Origin: Pseudomonadota bacterium
GTDB lineage: Bacteria > Pseudomonadota > Gammaproteobacteria > Burkholderiales > Thiobacillaceae
Reading direction: 5' to 3'
Length of the DNA: 9,823 bases
NCBI GenBank assembly: GCA_021802595.1
Contig: JAJZRT010000091.1
Coordinates: 1-9,823, forward strand
Shown piece after piece: positions 1-4,179 of the stretch (the first letter of the stretch is position 1; each line of letters opens with the position of its first letter). The position numbers and the translations under genes are program-made. The notes below the pieces were generated by a model. It was not told the origin of the DNA. It worked only from the letters and a program-made list of their open reading frames with translations, and did not search any database.

Positions 1-1
1 G

Positions 2-55
2 TACCCCCATTCTGGCAGGATGGTGCTGGACGATATTGGCTCGGTCTGGACGTGA
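2..55 (+). CDS. Possible C-terminal end of a chromosomal gene (partial)
   Basis: An open frame enters from the window edge and stops with TGA at 53-55, giving 17 residues (YPHSGRMVLDDIGSVWT). A long terminator hairpin begins two bases after the stop, as expected at the end of a real gene convergent with ssrA. The fragment is too short to identify. Another frame is also open across this stretch, so the call rests mainly on its position before the hairpin. Confidence 0.25.
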   Translation, partial: YPHSGRMVLDDIGSVWT

Positions 56-57
56 AA

Positions 58-96
58 AAGGCCATAATCCTTGTTTTTAACAAGAATTATGGCCTT
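58..96 (-). terminator. Hairpin terminator, probably the original ssrA terminator
   Basis: Two 18-nt arms (58-75 and 79-96) pair at 17 of 18 positions around a TTT loop. On the minus strand the hairpin is followed by a run of five T. In an uninterrupted chromosome this would lie about 25 bp beyond the CCA end of ssrA, so it is probably the native ssrA terminator, now displaced about 9.6 kb by the insertion. It may also end the gene entering from the left, although the plus-strand T-run (CTTT) is weak. Confidence 0.7.
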
Positions 97-110
97 CTTT
101 GGACCACCAG

Positions 111-134
111 GGATCATGTTCTGGTGGGCCGGCG
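111..134. other. Candidate left attachment site (distal copy of ssrA 3' end)
   Basis: TGGTGGGCCGGCG at 122-134 matches the tmRNA 3' terminus at 9699-9712 (TGGTGGAGCCGGCG) in the same orientation apart from one missing base. Weaker similarity continues left (GGAT...TTCTGGTGG against GGAT...AATTGGTGG). CCACCAG at 104-110 is inverted relative to CTGGTGG at 121-127, like a pair of core-type recombinase sites. Two GTTACTGC arm-type repeats follow at 197-216. The core match is short and imperfect, so the exact crossover point is uncertain. Confidence 0.5.
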
Positions 135-195
135 TCACTTTAATACAACACTCTTGACCGCATGGATAAAGGGTTTCGTGTTTTCCTTGTGCCGC

Positions 196-216
196 TGTTA
201 CTGCGCCTGTTACTGC
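196..216 (+). promoter_or_regulatory. Left arm-type integrase sites (two TGTTACTGC repeats)
   Basis: TGTTACTGC occurs at 196-204 and again at 208-216, 12 bp start to start. The same nonamer or its core GTTACTGC recurs three times in direct orientation and once inverted beside the integrase start at the other end. Short direct repeats shared only by the two ends of an integrative element are characteristic of arm-type sites bound by the N-terminal domain of tyrosine integrases. Integrase binding here is inferred. Confidence 0.6.
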
Positions 217-286
217 AAACTGTGAATGCTGGGCGGTAATTTGAGCCCCGCAACGCTGGTCGCCCGCATCATTTCCACGCCCTAAA

Positions 287-386
287 TGTGATGTGCCGAT
301 TAGACCCAGCGGGTGAAGACCTGTCGCATCTCGATGAATGGCTGCTGCCGCCGAACTTGAGGAAGCCCCTTTCCAGGGAACGATGA
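287..386 (+). pseudogene. Truncated 3' fragment of the 117-residue gene at 7625-7978
   Basis: Read from 288, this encodes 32 residues ending at TGA 384-386. The first 28 are the same as an internal stretch near the C-terminus of the minus-strand protein at 7625-7978 (from VMCRLDPAGEDL to NLRKPLS). The ending then differs: RER here, YRPPKE in the full copy, because of a 12-nt shortening and a change of the first stop TGA to CGA. The N-terminal 80 or so residues are absent and homology stops abruptly at 287. ATG 291 has no visible ribosome binding site, so I regard the fragment as a remnant, not an expressed gene. It probably arose by duplication or recombination at the left end. Confidence 0.8.
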
Positions 387-405
387 TTTGCCAGGCAAAC
401 AAAAC

Positions 406-430
406 GAGCCGCCTTCGGGCGGCTTTTTTT
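406..430 (+). terminator. Rho-independent terminator after the truncated gene fragment
   Basis: GCCGCC and GGCGGC pair around a TTCG tetraloop and are followed by seven T. It is the counterpart of the minus-strand terminator at 7577-7602, carried along in the inverted repeat. Here it may shield the downstream leader and operon from transcription entering through the attachment region. Confidence 0.85.
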
Positions 431-443
431 CGCCCTGAAATCC

Positions 444-550
444 CGCGGAAATTTTTCCCCCTATCCAAGAAAGTCCAAACAAACAATCCTGAACGCCATG
501 GCACCCGCTGAGGCGCGGAAATTTCCCGCCATATCCAATTGAGTTTGGAT
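444..550 (+). promoter_or_regulatory. Repeat-rich leader upstream of the alpA operon, likely operator/promoter region
   Basis: A 25-bp imperfect direct repeat occurs at 444-468 and 514-538 (both start CGCGGAAATTT and end TATCCAA), 70 bp apart. The second copy contains the palindrome GGAAATTTCC (518-527) and runs into ATCCAA...TTGGAT (533-550), a 6-bp inverted repeat with a 6-base spacer. The layout is typical of an operator bound by a dimeric regulator in front of a phage or satellite operon. I see no convincing -35/-10 pair, so expression may depend on an activator from the element or a helper. From the terminator at 430 to the first gene at 620 I see no coding sequence. Confidence 0.5.
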
Positions 551-619
551 TCTTGATTCTAGGCGGGTGGGTGGCGCTGATCGCGCGCGCCTATTTTCAA
601 CCCCTTGAAGGAGTCTCGT

Positions 620-841
620 ATGGAAAAACTTGTCGCCACTATTTCGGAAGCTTGCCTGCTTCTTGGGATCAAGCGGAGCACGCTGTATGCGCTGGAGAAC
701 GCCGACCCCACATTCCCGCGCAAGATTTCGCTCGCACCGCGGCGCGTGGGCTTTATGCGGTCAGAGTTGGAGGCCTGGCTTGCCGCTCGGCCGCGCGTTG
801 CACGGTCGCCCGCCCCGGAGGTCTCCGGCAAAGCCGCGTGA
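620..841 (+). CDS. AlpA-family transcriptional regulator
   Basis: A 73-residue protein of the AlpA/MerR-like helix-turn-helix family. These small DNA-binding proteins regulate excision or early operons in P4-like satellites and genomic islands. The HTH covers about residues 8-35 (TISEACLLLGIKRSTLYALE), followed by the family signature FPRKISLAPRRVGFMRSELEAWL at about 32-54, written here as one motif across the wing. The ATG at 620 is chosen because AAGGAG lies six bases upstream (608-613). A TTG at 605 would place the ribosome site inside the gene. It is the first gene of the rightward operon and directly follows a repeat-rich leader that it may bind. The Ala/Pro-rich tail after residue 57 is variable in the family. 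Whether it activates or represses is not visible. Confidence 0.9.
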   Translation: MEKLVATISEACLLLGIKRSTLYALENADPTFPRKISLAPRRVGFMRSELEAWLAARPRVARSPAPEVSGKAA

Positions 842-849
842 GACAGGCC

Positions 850-1041
850 ATGGGGAAATCAAAAAGAAAAGCCGTCGGCCCGGCCAGGGGCATGACGGCT
901 TATCACAACAGACAGCGCAGCGATTCTAAACCATGCTATTGCCGAGGCCAAGGAACTTGCATCACCTGCGGATGGTGGCGCCGGACCATGCGCGTCAACA
1001 GCGAGCGCCGCAAAGGCCTGGTGGGCAATCATGGGCGTTGA
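850..1041 (+). CDS. Small Cys-rich protein, possible zinc-binding
   Basis: A 63-residue basic ORF starts eight bases after alpA ends and overlaps the start of the next gene by 11 nt, so it fits the tight operon. It carries CYCRGQGTCITC, with Cys 29, 31, 37 and 40 in a CxC-x5-CxxC pattern that could bind one metal ion, followed by GWWRR and a basic tail. Third codon positions are GC-rich through its second half, more so than in the competing frame at 896-1030, which supports coding. The ribosome site is weak and I do not recognise the family. A DNA-binding or regulatory accessory role is inference. It could also be leader sequence with chance coding potential. Confidence 0.5.
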   Translation: MGKSKRKAVGPARGMTAYHNRQRSDSKPCYCRGQGTCITCGWWRRTMRVNSERRKGLVGNHGR

Positions 1042-1465
1042 CATGCTGCTATCCAAACTGGACGGCGTGAAGCGAACCGGCCCGGGGCGCTGGCTGGCGA
1101 AATGCCCGGCGCATGAGGACCGCCGCGCCTCGCTGGCGATTCGCGAAGGCGACGTGGGCAAGACCTTGGTGCATTGCTTTGCCGGATGCACTGTTCGTGA
1201 AGTCGTCGCCGCTGCCGGATTGGAAATATCCGATCTGTTTCCCCCGCGCCCTGCTGACCCCGCCCACATCGGCAGGCCAGAGCGGCGGCCGTTTCCAGCA
1301 TCGGACATACTGCGCGCAATCGCATTCGAAGCGCTTGTTGTCGGCTGTGCGGCGTCGACGCTGGGCGCCGGTGGCTCGCTGCCGGCCACAGAACGGGATC
1401 GGCTGATGCTGGCCGTGCGGCGGATTCAGGCTGCGGTTGATGCGGGAGGGCTGAATCATGGCTGA
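1031..1465 (+). CDS. CHC2 zinc-finger primase-like protein
   Basis: A 144-residue protein with the N-terminal zinc-binding domain of phage and plasmid DnaG-type primases. MLLSKLDGVKRTGPGRWLAK leads into CPAHED at residue 25, and VHCFAGC follows at 47-53. The likely zinc ligands are C25, H28, C49 and C53. This domain recognises template DNA when RNA primers are made. No TOPRIM catalytic domain follows: residues 75-144 are a short helical tail. Catalysis must therefore come from another protein, or this one acts as a loader or origin-recognition factor with the DUF3987 ATPase encoded just downstream, whose start it overlaps by 8 nt. The ATG at 1031 fits the usual family N-terminus. The frame is open back to 896 but has no good start codon there. 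Confidence 0.85.
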   Translation: MGVDMLLSKLDGVKRTGPGRWLAKCPAHEDRRASLAIREGDVGKTLVHCFAGCTVREVVAAAGLEISDLFPPRPADPAHIGRPERRPFPASDILRAIAFEALVVGCAASTLGAGGSLPATERDRLMLAVRRIQAAVDAGGLNHG

Positions 1466-3062
1466 CGACGGCGCGGAACGCGGTGCAGCTTTCCTCGACA
1501 GATTGGCCCCCACGGGTGGCGGGCGCCAGGCACCCAAGGCGGCCGCGCCGGCAGACGATGGCAGGCGCTGGGATGAGCCGATGGGGTTCAATCAAATCGA
1601 AACCCCGGAACTGCCACCCGACTTGCTGCCTGGCGTGTTTGGCGAGTACGCGGATGCCTTGTCGTCGGCGCTGCAAACACCGCCGACGATGGCCGTTCTG
1701 TTCATCCTGGCGGTGCTGTCGCTGGCCTTGCAGCGCAAGTTCAAGACGTCGGCGTTCGGTGATGACTACTGCGAGCCGGTCAACGTGTGGGTGGTGATCC
1801 TGGCCGACTCCGGCGAGCGCAAATCTGCATTGATTCAGCGGCTACTCAAGCCGGTGCTGCTGAAGGAAGCGAAGTTGGCCGACCAGATGCGCCCCGAGAT
1901 TGTCGAGCGGGACACCCTGCGCAAGATCAGCCAGCGGCGCGCGGAAAAGTTGCAGGCTGACGCGGCGAAAGAGGATAGCCCGGTGCGGCGCGGCGAGATC
2001 GTGGCCGAAATCACCGACCTGGCGGAACAGACGCCGGACGAACTGCGGCCACCTCGATTCTTCACGGGCGACGTTACTCCTGAGAGGTTGCAGGGGATGC
2101 TGGTCGAGCACGATGGCCGCATGTCGGTGGTCTCCGACGAGGGCGGCATATTCGCCGTGCTGGCTGGCCTGTACTCGGGTGGCGAGTCGGTGGTTGATGT
2201 GGCGCTGCAGGCTTATTCCGGCTCGCCGGTGCGGGTTGATCGCGGTAGCCGCACCGCGGTAATCGATCGGCCTGCGCTGACCTTCGGACTCGGGATGCAG
2301 CCGGGCCTGCTGCAAGACATGGCACCGACAGCAAAGCGCAAGTTTCGCAGCTCTGGAACCTTCGCCCGCTTCTTCTTCGGACTCCCTGCAACCCGCATCG
2401 GCAAGCGCGATATGGGCCGGCGCGTCAACATCGCGCCCGAGCTTGAGGCGCGGTATCGGGGCGAGGTGCTGCGGCTGCTGGAGCTTGAACCGCGCACCGA
2501 CGTTGCCGAGGGAGAGGATGACGAACACATCCTGCTGCTGTCCGATGCCGCACGCGAGCTATGGGTGCGTTTCGCTCAAAAAATCGAAAACGCGCAGGCC
2601 GAAGGCGGGCCGCTGGAATCGATGCGCGACTGGTGCGCCAAGCTGCCAGGCGGCGCGCTGCGAGTGGCTGGATTGTTTCACGTTGCCGGGCACGGCAGGC
2701 CGGATGAGGCTATCAGCGAGGAAACGATGAAGCGCGCTGTCGACCTGTGCCGGGGGCTGATACGCCACGCCCTGGCCGTGTTCGACCTGATCGGCGCCGA
2801 TCCTGCCACCGATGACGCCAAGGTGTGCTGGCGCTGGATCGAGCGGCGCGGCGAGCCCGAGTTCCTGCGCTCCGAATTGCACCGTGCGCACCATAGCCGG
2901 TTCGACCGGATCGACCGCCTAATTGCCGCACTGGAAACACTCAAGGTTCGCAACTTGATCGCCGGCCCGTTCAAAGGGACGGCAACAGGTGGGCGGCCGC
3001 CGATTTACTACCAGGTCAACCCGCTTGCCATGAGGAGAGGCGGCGGGGATGTGCCTGCATGA
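1458..3062 (+). CDS. DUF3987 (YfjI-like) replication ATPase
   Basis: A 534-residue protein resembling DUF3987/YfjI-family proteins of prophages and islands, P-loop ATPases thought to act as helicases with a primase. A Walker A-like loop, VILADSGERKSALIQRL, spans about residues 113-129, with Glu in place of the usual Gly before Arg-Lys-Ser. A Walker B-like segment, SVVSDEGG, is at 223-230. TFGLGMQPGLL (275-285) and FRSSGTFARFFFGLP (296-310) resemble the sensor and arginine-finger regions. Residues 450-525 look like a winged-helix domain. GGGAGG eight bases upstream of ATG 1458 supports the start, and the 8-nt overlap with the zinc-finger gene suggests translational coupling. Together the two probably replicate the element. 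Confidence 0.85.
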   Translation: MADDGAERGAAFLDRLAPTGGGRQAPKAAAPADDGRRWDEPMGFNQIETPELPPDLLPGVFGEYADALSSALQTPPTMAVLFILAVLSLALQRKFKTSAFGDDYCEPVNVWVVILADSGERKSALIQRLLKPVLLKEAKLADQMRPEIVERDTLRKISQRRAEKLQADAAKEDSPVRRGEIVAEITDLAEQTPDELRPPRFFTGDVTPERLQGMLVEHDGRMSVVSDEGGIFAVLAGLYSGGESVVDVALQAYSGSPVRVDRGSRTAVIDRPALTFGLGMQPGLLQDMAPTAKRKFRSSGTFARFFFGLPATRIGKRDMGRRVNIAPELEARYRGEVLRLLELEPRTDVAEGEDDEHILLLSDAARELWVRFAQKIENAQAEGGPLESMRDWCAKLPGGALRVAGLFHVAGHGRPDEAISEETMKRAVDLCRGLIRHALAVFDLIGADPATDDAKVCWRWIERRGEPEFLRSELHRAHHSRFDRIDRLIAALETLKVRNLIAGPFKGTATGGRPPIYYQVNPLAMRRGGGDVPA

Positions 3063-3114
3063 AGGTTTTTCACCGGCGCGCTGTGCGCCATTCAACCACT
3101 GAAAGGGGCAACAA

Positions 3115-3930
3115 ATGAGCAAAGTAGCATCAATCAGGAGTGGGGATTCCGCGCTGGGAGGCGATGTGACCGAAGCGCCGAACAGGGTGGTCGGCGGAGA
3201 TTCTTCAATGCTGGAAAAGCTGGCCGGCGCACTAGACCGGGTGGTTTCGGAGCGTGAGAAAACCCTGCGGGCAGTGCGATCCGCTAACGCGATCCTGCGC
3301 GAACCATCGCCGCCCGGATTCGACCACGCGGCTTCAGGGCGTGCGATTGCGCAGGCGCGCGTCAACGATCTTTTGGCCGGCACCGCCGAGGCTGATGGCG
3401 TGGCGGCGGAATTCGACAGGCAAAGAAAGGCGGCAGACGAGGCGCATGCCCAGCATGCACGGCGGCATACCGAGGCGAGACGCCAGCTTGAGCAGGCGGA
3501 ATCGATGCTGGCGGCGCTGACTGCGCAGGCCGTTGAGCTTGATCGATCTCTTCGCAAGGAGCTTATTGGGATCGGCGCATCGGAGGAAGCAGCCGCCGCC
3601 AAGGCGCTGAACGAGGCTATCGAAGGCTACATCACGGCTTTCGTCGATTTTCGAGCGGTGATCTGGCTGCAGCATGTCGGGGAGCCTGGTGAACGTGGAC
3701 GGCAATTTTCGTTCCCCCGCGAGGACGATATCACGCTCGCCGTTCCGGACGCATGCCGTTCCGATGTGCCTGAAGGCTGGCAGCAGACTGCCGACAGCGG
3801 CGTCGTGCTCTGGGATCGGTATGGGATCGCGCGTCGCGTGAATGAGCGCGTAACCGAAATCATGTCTTTGAGCACTGCCGGGCTTTATCCAAAGGTCGGC
3901 GCTGATCTTGTGCGGCAGCAGGATTCCTAA
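3115..3930 (+). CDS. Unrecognised coiled-coil protein
   Basis: A 271-residue protein of a family I do not recognise. AAAGGGG seven bases before ATG 3115 is a good ribosome site. The N-terminal 30 residues look disordered. Residues about 30-60 and 95-155 are strongly helical with heptad-like Ala/Leu spacing and many Arg, Glu and Gln (EFDRQRKAADEAHAQ; ARRQLEQAESMLAALTAQ), consistent with a coiled coil. Residues 165-270 look globular, with aromatic-rich pieces (FVDFRAVIWLQHVGE, GVVLWDRYGIARR). There is no signal peptide or membrane segment. It sits between the replication genes and the tape measure gene on the same strand, so it could be a replication accessory or an assembly factor. Nothing in the sequence decides between these. 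Confidence 0.75.
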   Translation: MSKVASIRSGDSALGGDVTEAPNRVVGGDSSMLEKLAGALDRVVSEREKTLRAVRSANAILREPSPPGFDHAASGRAIAQARVNDLLAGTAEADGVAAEFDRQRKAADEAHAQHARRHTEARRQLEQAESMLAALTAQAVELDRSLRKELIGIGASEEAAAAKALNEAIEGYITAFVDFRAVIWLQHVGEPGERGRQFSFPREDDITLAVPDACRSDVPEGWQQTADSGVVLWDRYGIARRVNERVTEIMSLSTAGLYPKVGADLVRQQDS

Positions 3931-3944
3931 GGGCATCCCAGGCG

Positions 3945-3969
3945 GGCGGTCTGTCCGCTGATTTTTTAG
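3945..3969 (+). terminator. Weak hairpin with T-run after the coiled-coil gene
   Basis: GGCGG and CCGCT form a 5-bp stem (one G-T pair) around TCTGT, followed by GATTTTTTAG. The stem is short, so it may act as a partial terminator that lowers read-through from the replication genes into the tape measure module. Confidence 0.45.
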
Positions 3970-3991
3970 CAGTCAATGTGAAAGGATCAAG

Positions 3992-4117
3992 ATGGATATG
4001 CAATGCAAAGACATTGAAGTATGCGGCACCTCCGCGCATGGCCATGGTGGACCCGGGGAACCGCCGTCCCCTGACGACGATGATGATTGGGAGGATGACG
4101 AAGTGCCGTGGTGCTGA
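3992..4117 (+). CDS. 41-residue acidic protein upstream of the tape measure gene
   Basis: Starts at ATG 3992 with AAAGGA five bases upstream, a better ribosome site than many larger genes here have. The product is 41 residues. The first half has Cys5, Cys11 and a Gly/His stretch (GTSAHGHGGPGEPP). The second half is extremely acidic (SPDDDDDWEDDEVPWC), with nine Asp/Glu in a row of eleven. In tailed phages, the position immediately before the tape measure gene is normally occupied by tail assembly chaperones (lambda G/GT, P2 E/E'), but this ORF is far shorter and I see no frameshift extension. It could bind the basic tape measure protein, or mimic DNA. Both are inference. The alternative frame from GTG 3978 lacks the ribosome-site fit. 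Confidence 0.6.
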   Translation: MDMQCKDIEVCGTSAHGHGGPGEPPSPDDDDDWEDDEVPWC

Positions 4118-4130
4118 CGAAATATCGAAC

Positions 4131-4149
4131 AGCCGGGCCTGTCCCGGCT
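4131..4149 (+). other. Hairpin between the acidic ORF and the tape measure gene
   Basis: AGCCGGG and CCCGGCT form a perfect 7-bp stem around CCTGT, ending 30 bp before the tape measure ATG. It is followed by CTTGGCTTTC, not a clean T-run, so it may be an attenuator or mRNA-stabilising element and not a full terminator. Confidence 0.5.
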
Positions 4150-4179
4150 CTTGGCTTTCAACTTGAAAGGAAAACGACC

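Larger units (their letters stand above)
287..432 (+). repeat. Left copy of long inverted repeat
   Basis: Bases 287-370 (84 bp) are a perfect reverse complement of 7650-7733. Similarity resumes after a short divergent and deleted stretch and continues through the stop codon and the following hairpin terminator to about 432, matching 7575-7649. The two copies face each other across about 7.1 kb containing the replication operon, tape measure gene and candidate origin. An identical stretch of this length should support homologous recombination, which would invert the segment between the copies. Confidence 0.9.

Noticed and set aside
1..121. Open frame 1 running from the window edge through the hairpin to about 229
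   Set aside because: It would translate through a strong terminator and the arm repeats into a Cys/Tyr-rich artefact, so it is not coding.
896..1030. Upstream in-frame extension of the CHC2 protein
   Set aside because: The frame is open and the translation looks tolerable, but it has no ATG, GTG or TTG start and the family N-terminus fits ATG 1031. Third-position composition favours the 850-1041 frame.
1842..2528. Minus-strand open frame of 228 codons under the DUF3987 gene
   Set aside because: His/Arg-rich antisense translation, no ribosome site, no family.
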